A stretch of DNA of 46,625 bases from Desulfovibrio sp. (GTDB lineage Bacteria; Desulfobacterota; Desulfovibrionia; Desulfovibrionales; Desulfovibrionaceae), in the NCBI GenBank assembly GCA_016218665.1, contig JACRDI010000017.1:1-46625 (forward strand), in the 5' to 3' direction. Shown here in pieces: positions 15,917 to 24,735 of the stretch; the first letter of the stretch is position 1, and the number at the start of each line of letters is the position of its first letter. Under the pieces are notes generated by a model. It searched no databases. It had not been told where the DNA came from and saw only the letters and a program-made list of their open reading frames with translations. A program made the position numbers and the translations under genes.

Positions 15917-16702
15917 ATGGCTCCCAACATCGTCGGCCTCATTCTGACCTACAACGGCGAGCGCCTGCTGGAGCGCTGCCTCAAGTCCCTGGACTTCTGC
16001 GACACCCTGGTCGTGGTGGATTCCTTCAGCACGGACGCCACCGTGGACATCGCCGAGCAGGCCGGAGCCGTGGTGCTCAAGCGCAAGTGGGAGGGGCCCG
16101 GCCCGCAGTTCCGCTTCGCCCTGGAGCACATCCGCGCCATGGAGCCCAGGGTGGACTGGGTGGTGAGCCTGGACCAGGACGAGTACCTCACCGACGAGCT
16201 CAACGCCAACGTGCGCGCGGCCATCGCCGCCTTCCGCCCGGAGGACGGCGCGGCCGGATTCCTGACGCCCAGGGCTTCCTTCTATTTCGACCGCTTCCTG
16301 AAGCACAGCGGCTGGTACCCGGACTACCTCTTCCGGGTCTTCCGGCCCGACAGGATGGAGGTGCGCGTGAGCGGCGCGCACTACAGCTTCCACGCCCTTG
16401 GCCCCACCAGCAAGCTTCGGGGCGACATCATCCACTATCCCTACCGCAACTTCCGCGAGCACCTGGACAAGGTGAACTCCTACGCGCAGCAGGGCGCGGA
16501 CGACCTGAAGCGCAAGGGCCGGCCCGGCGGCGTGCTCAAGGGCGTTCTGCGCGGGCTGGCGCGTTTTCTCAAGATCTACGTGCTCAAGCTGGGCGTGCTG
16601 GACGGCCGCGCCGGGTTCGTCAACGCCGTGCACGGGGCCTTCTACGCCTTTTCGAAGCACCTGCGCGCCGCGGAGACGGAAGACTGGGGGCCCCGGCCGT
16701 GA
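15917..16702 (+). CDS. Family 2 glycosyltransferase (WaaE/KdtX-like)
   Basis: A 261-residue cytoplasmic glycosyltransferase of the GT-A fold. It opens with IVGLILTYNGERLLERCLKSL and has LVVVDSFSTDAT and the metal-binding region WVVSLDQDEYLTDEL (D-x-D type). The DxD plus the C-terminal pattern resemble WaaE-like enzymes that add sugars to the lipopolysaccharide core, though the acceptor cannot be proven. The C-terminus is basic with a short hydrophobic stretch, which may hold it at the membrane. The start ATG at 15917 has GAGGG just upstream and lies 40 bases after a good promoter. Its stop overlaps the GTG of mnmA. Confidence 0.85.
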   Translation: MAPNIVGLILTYNGERLLERCLKSLDFCDTLVVVDSFSTDATVDIAEQAGAVVLKRKWEGPGPQFRFALEHIRAMEPRVDWVVSLDQDEYLTDELNANVRAAIAAFRPEDGAAGFLTPRASFYFDRFLKHSGWYPDYLFRVFRPDRMEVRVSGAHYSFHALGPTSKLRGDIIHYPYRNFREHLDKVNSYAQQGADDLKRKGRPGGVLKGVLRGLARFLKIYVLKLGVLDGRAGFVNAVHGAFYAFSKHLRAAETEDWGPRP

Positions 16703-17727
16703 AGATCGCCGTGGCGGTGAGCGGCGGGGGCGACAGCCTCGCCTCCCTGCTGCGCCTGCTGGGTGAGGGGCACGAGGTCTTCGCCCTGCACGGACGCTTC
16801 CTCCCGGAGCCCGACCAGCGCGCCGAATCGGGCCTTGCCGAGGCCTGCGCCGCCCATGGCGTGCCCCTGCATGTGCTCGACCTGCGGGCCGCGTTCGAGG
16901 CCCGCGTGGCCGCGCCTTTTGCGGCCGAATACCTCTCCGGCCGCACGCCAAACCCCTGCGCCCGCTGCAACGCGGCCATGAAGTTCGGCCTGCTGCTGGA
17001 CGAAGCCCTGGCCCTGGGGGCCCAGGCCCTGGCCACGGGGCACTATGCCGCGTCCGGCGCGCACCCGGCGTATGGCTGGGCGCTCTCGCGCGGGGCGGAC
17101 CCGGTGAAGGACCAGAGCTATTTTCTTTCCCTCGTGCCCAGGGAGCGCCTGATGCTGGCGCATTTCCCCCTGGCCGCCACCAGCAAGGCCGAGGCCAGGG
17201 CCGGGCTGGACGCCCGTGGCGTGGTTCCCCCGCTGCCGGAGGAAAGCCAGGAGATCTGCTTCGTGCCGGACGACGACTACCGGGCCTTTCTGGCCGCACG
17301 CAGCCCGGAGCTGCCCGGCCCCGGCCCCGCCGTGCTGCCCGACGGCACCCGCGTGGGCGCGCACCAGGGCCTGTGGCGCACCACCATAGGCCAGCGCCGG
17401 GGGCTGGGCCTGTCCTGGCGGGAGCCCCTTTACGTGCTGGACAAGGACGTGGCGCAGAACACCCTGGTGGTGGCCCCGAAGGAGGCCCTGCTGGTGGAGG
17501 AGTTCCGCGCGGGCGAGGTGAATCTCCTCGTGGACCGGGAGCTTTGGCCGGAAGACGTGCTGGTGCAGACGCGCTACCGCGAGAGCGCCCGCCCCGCGCG
17601 GGTGGAATTGTCCGCCGGGGGCATGGCCGTCCGCTTCGCCGAGCCCCACGTGCGGCCGGCGCCGGGACAGGTTGCGGCCGTCTACGACGCCGGGGGCGCG
17701 GTGCTGGCCGGGGCGGTCATCGTCTGA
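16699..17727 (+). CDS. mnmA: tRNA 2-thiouridylase MnmA-like protein
   Basis: Puts sulfur on U34 of tRNAs for Lys, Glu and Gln, using ATP and a persulfide. The 342-residue protein starts VKIAVAVSGGGDS; its PP-loop reads SGGGDS where SGGVDS is usual. The two catalytic cysteines are found as C90 in TPNPCARCN and C187 in ESQEICFVPDDD. The extra C87 gives an unusual C-x2-C at the first site. TGHYA and GLWRTTIGQRRGLG are also typical. The GTG start overlaps the previous stop (GTGA), so it is translationally coupled to the glycosyltransferase. Confidence 0.87.
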   Translation: MKIAVAVSGGGDSLASLLRLLGEGHEVFALHGRFLPEPDQRAESGLAEACAAHGVPLHVLDLRAAFEARVAAPFAAEYLSGRTPNPCARCNAAMKFGLLLDEALALGAQALATGHYAASGAHPAYGWALSRGADPVKDQSYFLSLVPRERLMLAHFPLAATSKAEARAGLDARGVVPPLPEESQEICFVPDDDYRAFLAARSPELPGPGPAVLPDGTRVGAHQGLWRTTIGQRRGLGLSWREPLYVLDKDVAQNTLVVAPKEALLVEEFRAGEVNLLVDRELWPEDVLVQTRYRESARPARVELSAGGMAVRFAEPHVRPAPGQVAAVYDAGGAVLAGAVIV

Positions 17728-17740
17728 TCCCGCGTCCGGG

Positions 17741-18292
17741 CTAGCGGTCAAGCCCCATGAACATGTCGCGCTCCAACTGGAGCTGTTCCTTGCGGCCCTC
17801 TTCCAGGGCGTCCAGCAGCCTGCGGGTGGTCTCCGCGGCCGGCATGTCCGGGTGGCGCAGCAGCCGTTCGGCCTCCTCGCGCACGAACTTCTGGTGGTAG
17901 AACTTGTCGGACCAGTTGAAGCGGGTCAGCTCTTCCAGGGCCGTTTTCCGCTCGCCCTTGCCAATGCGGGACAGGCCCAGGTAGAAGAGGGCGTCCGGCT
18001 GGCCGGGACTGCGCGCGAGGATGTCCTGATATGTGGCCTCGGCGCTGGCGTAGTCGCCCATGGTGAAGTAGGTGAGGCCGATGCGCAGCCGCAGGTACAC
18101 GGAACCGGGATCCTGCCTCAGGGCCTCCTGGTAATGGGCCAGGGCCAGGTTGTAGTCGCCGCTTGAAAGGGCCATGCTGCCGCGCACCGCGGGCGAACAG
18201 CCGGAGAGCACGGGCAGTCCCAGGGCTGAAAGCGTCAGGGCGGCCAGGAGCAGGGCGGCCGGAATCGACAGGCGGGGGGCGGATGCGCGCAT
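17741..18292 (-). CDS. TPR-repeat lipoprotein
   Basis: A 183-residue predicted lipoprotein. The N-terminal signal ends in the lipobox LSGC (cysteine near residue 32). About three tetratricopeptide helices follow (GDYNLALAHYQEALRQDP, GDYASAEATYQDILARSP). The tail is charged. It should be anchored to the outer or inner membrane on the periplasmic side and bind other proteins; no partner can be named. The start ATG has AAGGAGG eight bases upstream; the much longer in-frame extension is not used. It converges on mnmA with 13 bases between stops and is divergent from mtaB. Confidence 0.82.
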   Translation of the reverse strand: MRASAPRLSIPAALLLAALTLSALGLPVLSGCSPAVRGSMALSSGDYNLALAHYQEALRQDPGSVYLRLRIGLTYFTMGDYASAEATYQDILARSPGQPDALFYLGLSRIGKGERKTALEELTRFNWSDKFYHQKFVREEAERLLRHPDMPAAETTRRLLDALEEGRKEQLQLERDMFMGLDR

Positions 18293-18383
18293 GGGGCCTC
18301 CTTGCTGTGGCAGGGCGTTTCGTGAACCCGCCGCCATTTTCGCGCAGGCGGACGCAATAATCCAGGAAAAATCGACGAGGACC

Positions 18384-19718
18384 ATGCCGCATTTCCCTGC
18401 CAACAAGACGTTCCATGTGGCCACCCTGGGCTGCAAAATCAACCAGTACGAGTCCGAGGCCATTGCCGAGGCCTGGCGCGGCAAGGGCTTCGCCGAGGCG
18501 GACGATGCCGCCGGGGCCGGCGTGCTGCTGGTGAACTCCTGCGCCGTCACCGGCCGGGCGGTGAGCGACCTGCGCGCCCTGGTGCGCCGCCTGCGCCTGC
18601 AGAACCCGGCCGCGCGCATCGTGGTCACTGGCTGCGCCGCCCAGGTGCTTTCGGCGGAGCTTTCCGCCATGCCCGAGGTGGACGAGGTGGTGCCCCAGGA
18701 CCGCAAGGCCGCGCTGCTCTCCGGACCGCTCTTCGCACCCGCGCCGCCCGCGGCGGCGGCCGTCCCGAGGGGCTTTCCCCCCTTCCGCATCGGCTCCTTC
18801 CGGCGGGCCAGGGCCGTGGTTAAGGTGCAGGACGGCTGCTCGCACCACTGCACCTACTGCATCGTGCCCCTCACGCGGGGCGGCAGCGTCAGCCGCGACC
18901 CGGCCGAGGCCGTGGACGAGATGCGCCGCCTGCTGGATGCCGGCTACCGCGAGCTGGTCCTCTCCGGCGTGAACTTGCGCCAGTACGGGGCGGACCTGCC
19001 GCAGCCCCTGGACTTCTGGGATCTCCTCGCCCGGGTTGAGGCGGAGCTGGCCCCGCAGTGGGCGGGCCGGGCGCGCCTGCGCCTGAGTTCCGTGGAGCCC
19101 GGCCAGCTTGGGGCCAAGGCCCTTGATGTGCTGGGGGCCTCCCGCCTAGTGGCTCCGCACCTGCACCTGTCCCTGCAGAGCGGCGACGCGGCGGTCCTCA
19201 GGCGCATGGGGCGCGGGCACTACCGGCCGGAGCAGGTGCGGGAGTTCCTGACGCAGCTTGCGCGCTTCTGGCCGCGCCTGGGCCTCGGGGCCGACCTGCT
19301 CACGGGATTCCCCGGCGAGACCGAGGAACAGTTCGAGAACTCCTACGCCTTCTGCCGCGAGCTGCCGCTGACGTACGCCCACGTGTTTCCCTATTCGCCA
19401 CGGCCCGGCACGGCGGCCTCGCGCCTGGCCGACCCGCTGCCGAAAGCCGAGCGCACGGCCCGCGCCGCGCGCCTGCGCGGCATGATCGAGGCCAAGAAGC
19501 GCGCCTTCCAGAAGGAGCTGGCCGCGCAGCCGCGGCTCACCGTGCTGGTGGAGAGCGCGGACAGCGGCCAGGGCGTGTGCGAGTTCTACGCCGCGTGCCG
19601 GGTGGAGAGCGCGCCCGGCGTGGCGCTGCGCGCCGGAGGGCTGGTGCGGGCGCGGCCGGTGGAGATCGCCGGGGGGCGCATCGTCTGCGCGGCCCTTGGC
19701 GAGGGAGCTCCGGCGTGA
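18384..19718 (+). CDS. mtaB: tRNA t6A methylthiotransferase MtaB-like radical SAM enzyme
   Basis: Adds a methylthio group to t6A37 of tRNA. The 444-residue protein has the N-terminal UPF0004 domain with cluster ligands C17 (LGCKINQYES), C53 (NSCAVT) and C84 (VTGCAAQ). The radical SAM motif C152-x3-C156-x2-C159 (CSHHCTYC) follows, and then a C-terminal TRAM-like RNA-binding region. LGCKxNQYE and the short N-terminal spacing favour MtaB over MiaB or RimO. The start is fixed by ACGAGG. It heads a run of eight closely spaced plus-strand genes, and the next gene starts inside its stop codon. Confidence 0.88.
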   Translation: MPHFPANKTFHVATLGCKINQYESEAIAEAWRGKGFAEADDAAGAGVLLVNSCAVTGRAVSDLRALVRRLRLQNPAARIVVTGCAAQVLSAELSAMPEVDEVVPQDRKAALLSGPLFAPAPPAAAAVPRGFPPFRIGSFRRARAVVKVQDGCSHHCTYCIVPLTRGGSVSRDPAEAVDEMRRLLDAGYRELVLSGVNLRQYGADLPQPLDFWDLLARVEAELAPQWAGRARLRLSSVEPGQLGAKALDVLGASRLVAPHLHLSLQSGDAAVLRRMGRGHYRPEQVREFLTQLARFWPRLGLGADLLTGFPGETEEQFENSYAFCRELPLTYAHVFPYSPRPGTAASRLADPLPKAERTARAARLRGMIEAKKRAFQKELAAQPRLTVLVESADSGQGVCEFYAACRVESAPGVALRAGGLVRARPVEIAGGRIVCAALGEGAPA

Positions 19719-20323
19719 GCACCCCGCGCGAGCCGCAGCCGGGCAAGGCCCTGCTCTCCGTCCTGGCGGAGGAGTCCTGGTGGGACGCCGGCGCTGGGGG
19801 CGGCTGGCTGCCCCTGCACGAGGAGCTTGTGCGCCGCTTCGGCCCGGTGGACTACAAGTCCGGGCTGCTGCCCTTCGACCACACGGGCTATTACGAGGAG
19901 GAGCTTGGCCGGCCGCTTTTCCGGCGCATCCTGGGCTTTGAGCGCCTGCTGCCCCTGGACGGCCTGCCGGGCATGAAGCTGGCCACCAACGCGCTGGAGA
20001 AGGCCCACGCCCGGCCCAGCGGCTCGCGCCGCGTGAACCTGGACCCCGGCGTGCTCACCCTGGAGCGGCTGGTGCTGGCCTCGGGCAAGAATTTCACCCA
20101 CCGGGTGTACCTGGGCCAGGGCATATGGGCGGACCTGACCCTCATCTACAGCAAGCGCGAGGGCTGGGTGACCCTGCCCTGGACCTTTCCCGACTACGCC
20201 ACCGAGGACATGCAGCGGCGCTTGACTGCGCTGCGCAGCCTGTACAAAACAGCGATTGAGGGCAGCGCGACCGCAGACGGTCAAAACAGCCGCCCCGAAC
20301 AAGGAGACACGCCATGCCCATGA
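19715..20323 (+). CDS. DUF4416 family protein
   Basis: A 202-residue protein of a family without known function, common in delta-proteobacteria-like lineages. Typical segments are LPFDHTGYYEEELGRPLFRR, LPGMKLATNALE, RRVNLDPGVLTLERLVLASG, KNFTHRVYLGQGIWADLTL and WTFPDYATEDM. The pattern of conserved acidic and basic residues suggests an enzyme or nucleotide-binding role, but nothing is established. GTG start overlaps the mtaB stop (GTGA) and its end overlaps the yicC start by ten bases, so it is firmly tied into this operon. Confidence 0.85.
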   Translation: MSTPREPQPGKALLSVLAEESWWDAGAGGGWLPLHEELVRRFGPVDYKSGLLPFDHTGYYEEELGRPLFRRILGFERLLPLDGLPGMKLATNALEKAHARPSGSRRVNLDPGVLTLERLVLASGKNFTHRVYLGQGIWADLTLIYSKREGWVTLPWTFPDYATEDMQRRLTALRSLYKTAIEGSATADGQNSRPEQGDTPCP

Positions 20324-21195
20324 GCATGACCGGCTTTGGCCGCGTTGAGACCAACGCAGAGGACTTCAGCCACGTCTGGGAGATCCGCAGCGTGAACAAC
20401 CGCTTCCTGGACGTGAAGTGGCGCATGCCGCAGGTGCTGCGCAGCATGGAGATCCGCTTCGACAAGATCCTGCGCAAGAACGCCGCGCGCGGGCGGGTGG
20501 ACGTGAACCTCTCCGTGGACACCCGCAGCGCCGCGCTGCTGGGCGTGAGCCTGAACACCGCCCAGGCCGGGGCCATGCTGGACCAGCTGCGCGCCCTGGC
20601 GAAAGAGCAGGGCGTGGACTTCCAGCCGGACATGAACCGCCTGCTCTCGGCCTCGCACCTCTGGAAGGACGACTCCGCCGAGCCCGACCCGCGCCTGGCC
20701 AAGAGCCTCGAAGAAGGCTTCCAGAAGGCCCTGGACGACTGGAACGCCTCCCGCCGAGTGGAAGGCGGCGAACTGGCCAAGGACCTCAAGGCCCGCTTCG
20801 CCCGCCTGCGTGAACTGGCCGAGGCCGTGGGCCAGCGCGTGCCCGTGGTCCTCAAGGACAAGCAGGCGGCCACGGCCGAGCGTTTGACCGCCCTGGTGGC
20901 CCAGGCGGGCATGAGCTTCGCCGAGGACCGCCTGGCCCAGGAAGTGGCCGTGCTGGCCGACCGTCTGGACGTTTCCGAGGAGCTGACGCGCCTGGCCGCC
21001 CACCTTGACCGCCTGGACGAGGCCGTGTCCGGCAAGGGCGAGGCGGGCAAGCGCCTGGACTTCCTCATCCAGGAGGCCTTCCGCGAGATCAACACCTGCG
21101 GCAACAAGGCCCAGGACGTGGAGATGAGCCGCTTGACCGTGGATTTCAAGGTCGAGCTGGAAAAATGCCGCGAACAGGTGCAGAACATCGAGTAA
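20314..21195 (+). CDS. yicC: YicC-family endoribonuclease
   Basis: YicC/YloC proteins are metal-dependent endoribonucleases acting on small and messenger RNAs. The 293-residue protein begins [25 protein letters not shown] and the C-terminal DUF1732 part follow, ending in [22 protein letters not shown] and then [23 protein letters not shown]; these are family signatures. AAGGAG lies seven bases before the first ATG. It is followed four bases later by DUF370 and then gmk, the same yicC-remA-gmk order known from Firmicutes. Confidence 0.9.
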   Translation: MPMSMTGFGRVETNAEDFSHVWEIRSVNNRFLDVKWRMPQVLRSMEIRFDKILRKNAARGRVDVNLSVDTRSAALLGVSLNTAQAGAMLDQLRALAKEQGVDFQPDMNRLLSASHLWKDDSAEPDPRLAKSLEEGFQKALDDWNASRRVEGGELAKDLKARFARLRELAEAVGQRVPVVLKDKQAATAERLTALVAQAGMSFAEDRLAQEVAVLADRLDVSEELTRLAAHLDRLDEAVSGKGEAGKRLDFLIQEAFREINTCGNKAQDVEMSRLTVDFKVELEKCREQVQNIE

Positions 21196-21199
21196 CGCC

Positions 21200-21499
21200 A
21201 TGGACAAATCCGCGCACAAGACGTCGCCGCGCCAGCGGCTGGTGAACCTGGGCTTCGGCAATTTCGTGGTCGCCGGGCGCATCATCGCCATCGTGGACCC
21301 CGCCAGCGCGCCCATGCGCCGCCTGCGCGAGGACGCGCGCCAGGAAGGCCGGCTCATCGACGCCACCCAGGGCCGCAAGACACGCGCCATCGTGGTCACG
21401 GATTCGAACCATGTGATCCTCTCGGCCATCCAGGCCGAGACCATCGGCCAGCGCTTCCTCGCCGAGGAAAGCGCCGCGGCCAAACGCGAGGAGGACTAA
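21200..21499 (+). CDS. DUF370 / RemA-family protein
   Basis: A 99-residue protein with the DUF370 core ([57 protein letters not shown]). In Bacillus, RemA is a DNA-binding activator of matrix genes that forms ring-like oligomers. The same role here is inference only. It has a short basic N-terminal extension and an acidic tail. Its TAA overlaps the gmk ATG, so gmk translation is coupled to it. Confidence 0.88.
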   Translation: MDKSAHKTSPRQRLVNLGFGNFVVAGRIIAIVDPASAPMRRLREDARQEGRLIDATQGRKTRAIVVTDSNHVILSAIQAETIGQRFLAEESAAAKREED

Positions 21500-22155
21500 T
21501 GCGCCCCACGGACGCTCCGCTCGACAACCTGCACGGCGGCCGCAAAGGCCTGTGCCTGGTGCTTTCCGCCCCTTCCGGCGCGGGCAAGAGCACCCTTGTG
21601 GCCCGGCTCAGGGCCGAGTTTCCCGGCTTCGCCTATTCCATCTCCTGCACCACCCGCGCGCCCAGAGCCGGTGAGGAGGACGGCGTCCACTACCATTTCC
21701 TCTCGCGCGAGACCTTCATCTCCCGCCGCGATGCCGGTTTCTTCGCCGAATGGGCCGAGGTGCATGGCAACTTCTACGGCACGCCCAAGGCCCCGGTGGA
21801 GGAAAAGCTCGCCCAGGGGCACGACATGCTCTTCGACATCGACGTGCAGGGCGCCCTGCAACTGAAGCAGGTCTTCCCCCAGGCGCTCTACGTGTTCATC
21901 CTGCCGCCCTCCAAGGAGGTGCTGGAACGCCGCCTGCGCGGCCGCGGCACCGATGCCGAGGAGGTCATCCTCAAACGCATGCGGAACGCCCTGGGCGAAC
22001 TCACGCAGGCCGTGCACTTCGACTACCACATCGTCAACGACGACCTTGAGGAGGCGGCCGACGAACTGCGCGCCGTGTACGTGGCCGGCCGCGCCAGGGC
22101 CATCTGCCGCCCGGGCCTGCTGCCCGGCCTCATGGCCCAGTGGGGGCCGCGCTGA
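21499..22155 (+). CDS. gmk: Guanylate kinase
   Basis: Converts GMP to GDP with ATP. The 218-residue protein has the P-loop APSGAGKST (25-33) and the GMP-binding segment SISCTTRAPRAGEEDGVHYHF. FAEWAEVHGNFYGTP and the lid region follow. Length and motifs are as expected, with a short extension at each end. It overlaps both neighbours by one base (TAATG upstream, TGATG downstream), so this part of the operon is strongly coupled. Confidence 0.96.
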   Translation: MRPTDAPLDNLHGGRKGLCLVLSAPSGAGKSTLVARLRAEFPGFAYSISCTTRAPRAGEEDGVHYHFLSRETFISRRDAGFFAEWAEVHGNFYGTPKAPVEEKLAQGHDMLFDIDVQGALQLKQVFPQALYVFILPPSKEVLERRLRGRGTDAEEVILKRMRNALGELTQAVHFDYHIVNDDLEEAADELRAVYVAGRARAICRPGLLPGLMAQWGPR

Positions 22156-22934
22156 TGCCCCAGCCCCAGCCCATGCCGCAGCCGGCCCGCCTCGTCGTCG
22201 CCCTGGACTTCCAGACCGGGGCCGAGGCCCTGGACATGGCCCGCGCCCTGTCGCCCCTGGCGCGGGAGCACGGGAACATCTGGATGAAGGTGGGCCTGGA
22301 GCTCTTCGTGGCCGAGGGGCCGGGCATGGTGCGCGGGCTCAAGGCCATGGGCTTCAAGGTCTTCCTTGACCTCAAGTTCCTGGACATCCCCAACACCGTG
22401 CGCGGCGCGGTGCGCTCGGCCGTCAAGTGCGGGGCGGACATGCTGAACATCCACGCCATCGGCGGGCTGGACATGGCGCGCGTGGCCGTGGCGGCCCGCG
22501 ACGAGGCCGCGGCCGAGACCGGCCTGGCCGAAAAGCCGCTGCTGTTTGCCGTCACCGTGCTCACCAGCATGCAGGACATGGACAACCCCATCCTGCGCGG
22601 CCGCCCCGCCGCTGAGGTGGCCCTGGAGCTGGCCCGCGTGAGCCGGGAGGCCGGGCTTGACGGAGTGGTCTGCTCCGCGCGGGAGGCCGCGAGCATCAAG
22701 GCCGCCTGCGGGCAGGACTTCCTCTGCCTCACGCCGGGCATCAGGATCCCTGATCCTGCCGCGCCGGCAGATGACCAGCGCCGGGTCATGACGCCCGAGG
22801 AGGCCGTGGCCGCCGGATCGGACTTCCTCGTGGTGGGCCGGCCCGTCACCCGCGCTCCGGCGGGGCAGGGCGGACCCGTGGCCGCCGCGCGGGAGATCCT
22901 GCGCCGCATGGCCGCCGCAGCGAGAGGGGCGTAA
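22155..22934 (+). CDS. pyrF: Orotidine 5'-phosphate decarboxylase
   Basis: Last step of UMP synthesis. The 259-residue protein shows the catalytic array D72-x-K74-x-x-D77 in LDLKFLDIPNT, an ALD strand start (VVALDF), and the phosphate-binding end with FLVVGRPVTRA. TPGIRIPDPAAPADDQRRV is the mobile loop. The start at 22155 overlaps the gmk stop (TGATG); ATGs at 22140 and 22173 are possible alternatives. The first ten residues are Pro/Gln-rich and probably disordered. Confidence 0.95.
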   Translation: MPQPQPMPQPARLVVALDFQTGAEALDMARALSPLAREHGNIWMKVGLELFVAEGPGMVRGLKAMGFKVFLDLKFLDIPNTVRGAVRSAVKCGADMLNIHAIGGLDMARVAVAARDEAAAETGLAEKPLLFAVTVLTSMQDMDNPILRGRPAAEVALELARVSREAGLDGVVCSAREAASIKAACGQDFLCLTPGIRIPDPAAPADDQRRVMTPEEAVAAGSDFLVVGRPVTRAPAGQGGPVAAAREILRRMAAAARGA

Positions 22935-22941
22935 CCCACCC

Positions 22942-24720
22942 ATGCCCTGCAACTGGAAACTGCTCTCCGATGCGCCGGTGCCTGCCAGCATCGGCGCTCT
23001 GGCCGACGAGCTCGGCATCACCCGCGTCATCGCCGAGGTGCTGTGGCGGCGGGGCTACACCACCGCGCGGGACATGGACCGGTTCCTTTCCCCCGGTCTG
23101 CGCCACCTGCCGCAGCCCTCGGCCATTCCCGGCCTGGACGAGGCCGCGCGCGTGCTGGCGCGGGAGATCAGCGCGGGCAGGCGCCTGTGCGTCTGGGGCG
23201 ACTACGACGTGGACGGCATCACCTCCACGGCCCTGGTGAAGGACTTCCTGCTCAAGCGCCTGGGGCCGGAGGCCGCGCCGCTGGACGGCTCCGGCCGGGT
23301 GCGCCACTATCTGCCCAACCGCGTGGACGACGGCTACGGCCTGAACATTCCCGGCGTGGAGGCCCTGGCCGCCGACGGCGTGGGCGTGCTGCTCACGGTG
23401 GACTGCGGCATCAGCGCCGTGGCCGAGGTGGCGCGCGCCAAGGAGCTGGGCATGGCCGTGGTGGTGAGCGACCACCACCTGCCGCCGGAGGTGCTGCCCC
23501 CGGCCGACGCCGTGTGCGATCCGCGCCTGTGCGGCGGGCATTGTGGCGATGAGTGCACCGGCCTGTGCGAGCTGGCGGGCGTGGGCGTGGCCTTCATGCT
23601 CATGGCCGCCCTGAACCGCCTGCTGCCCGGCGAAGCCATCGACATGCGCCAGTTCCTGGACCTTGTGGCCCTTGGCACCGTGGCCGACGTGGTGGGCCTC
23701 ACCGGGCCCAACCGCATCCTGGTCAAGAACGGGCTTTTGCTCATCAAGGAGGCGCGCCGGCCCGGCATCGCCTCCCTCAAGGTCTACAGCGGCTACGACA
23801 AGCTGGCCGAGCTGGGCGCCGGGCAGATCGGCTTCGGCCTGGCGCCGCGCATCAACGCGGCCGGGCGCATGGCCGACCCCTCCGTTGCGCTCGACATGCT
23901 GCTCGCCCCGGACATGGACACGGCCAACCCGCTGGCCTCCAAGCTCGACGGGCTCAACGCCCAGCGCCGCAGCGAGGAGCAGGCCATTCTGGACGAGGCG
24001 CTGGCCCAGGCCGAGACCCAGCAGGACCGCCTGGGCCTTGTGCTGGCCGGGGAGCACTGGCACCCCGGCGTCATCGGCATCGTGGCCTCGCGCGTGGTGG
24101 AGCGGCACTACAGGCCCGTGCTCATGCTCTGCCGCGAGGATGACGATAACGGCGGCCACTGGAAGGGCTCCGGCCGCAGCGTGGCCGAGTTCGACCTGCA
24201 CGACGGCCTGGCCGGGCTGGAGCGCCTGTTCCTTGGTTTTGGCGGGCACAAGCAGGCCGCAGGCCTGTCCATGCCGCTGGAAAACCTCGACGCCCTGCGC
24301 GAAGGGTTTCATCTGGCCGTGGAGGCCGCCCTTGGCTCGGCCCCCCTCAAGCCGTCCCTCAAGCTGGACCGCGAGCTCTCCTTCGGCGACATCAGCTTCA
24401 CCCTGCTCAAGGAACTGGAGCTGTTGCAGCCCTTCGGCATGGGCAACCCGGAGCCGCTGTTCGTCTCTCCGCCCGTGCTGGTGAAGGACTACCGCGTGTT
24501 CGGCAAGGACCACGTGAAGCTCATGCTGGCCGAACAGCTGCCCGCGGAGCTTGAAGGCGTCCGGCCCGGCGCGCTGCTGCCCGCCAAGGCCTGGCGCAAG
24601 GCCAACGACCTGACCCGCGACGTGCTGGGCAGGCTCATGCGCTTCGCCTTCACCCCGCGCATCGACCGCTTTGACGGCGTGCCGAAGATTGAACTGCAAG
24701 TGAAAGACTGGGACTCATAA
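22942..24720 (+). CDS. recJ: Single-stranded-DNA exonuclease RecJ with extra cysteine cluster
   Basis: 5'-3' single-strand DNA exonuclease of DNA repair. The 592-residue protein carries the DHH-family motifs: GDYDVDG (86-92), VDCG (153-156), SDHH (176-179) and the DHHA1 region with SGRS-like KGSGRSVAEFDLHDGL and FGGHKQAAGLS. Immediately before LAGVGVAF there is an insert with five cysteines (C192, C197, C201, C205, C209; the last four spaced C-x3-C-x3-C-x3-C). The catalytic residues seem intact. ATG at 22942 lies 7 bases after pyrF. Confidence 0.94.
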   Translation: MPCNWKLLSDAPVPASIGALADELGITRVIAEVLWRRGYTTARDMDRFLSPGLRHLPQPSAIPGLDEAARVLAREISAGRRLCVWGDYDVDGITSTALVKDFLLKRLGPEAAPLDGSGRVRHYLPNRVDDGYGLNIPGVEALAADGVGVLLTVDCGISAVAEVARAKELGMAVVVSDHHLPPEVLPPADAVCDPRLCGGHCGDECTGLCELAGVGVAFMLMAALNRLLPGEAIDMRQFLDLVALGTVADVVGLTGPNRILVKNGLLLIKEARRPGIASLKVYSGYDKLAELGAGQIGFGLAPRINAAGRMADPSVALDMLLAPDMDTANPLASKLDGLNAQRRSEEQAILDEALAQAETQQDRLGLVLAGEHWHPGVIGIVASRVVERHYRPVLMLCREDDDNGGHWKGSGRSVAEFDLHDGLAGLERLFLGFGGHKQAAGLSMPLENLDALREGFHLAVEAALGSAPLKPSLKLDRELSFGDISFTLLKELELLQPFGMGNPEPLFVSPPVLVKDYRVFGKDHVKLMLAEQLPAELEGVRPGALLPAKAWRKANDLTRDVLGRLMRFAFTPRIDRFDGVPKIELQVKDWDS

Positions 24721-24735
24721 ATGACGGAGCATTCC

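Noticed and set aside
18293..18853. Extended start of the TPR lipoprotein
   Set aside because: It would bury the signal peptide and lipobox and runs antisense to mtaB; the ATG at 18292 has AAGGAGG.
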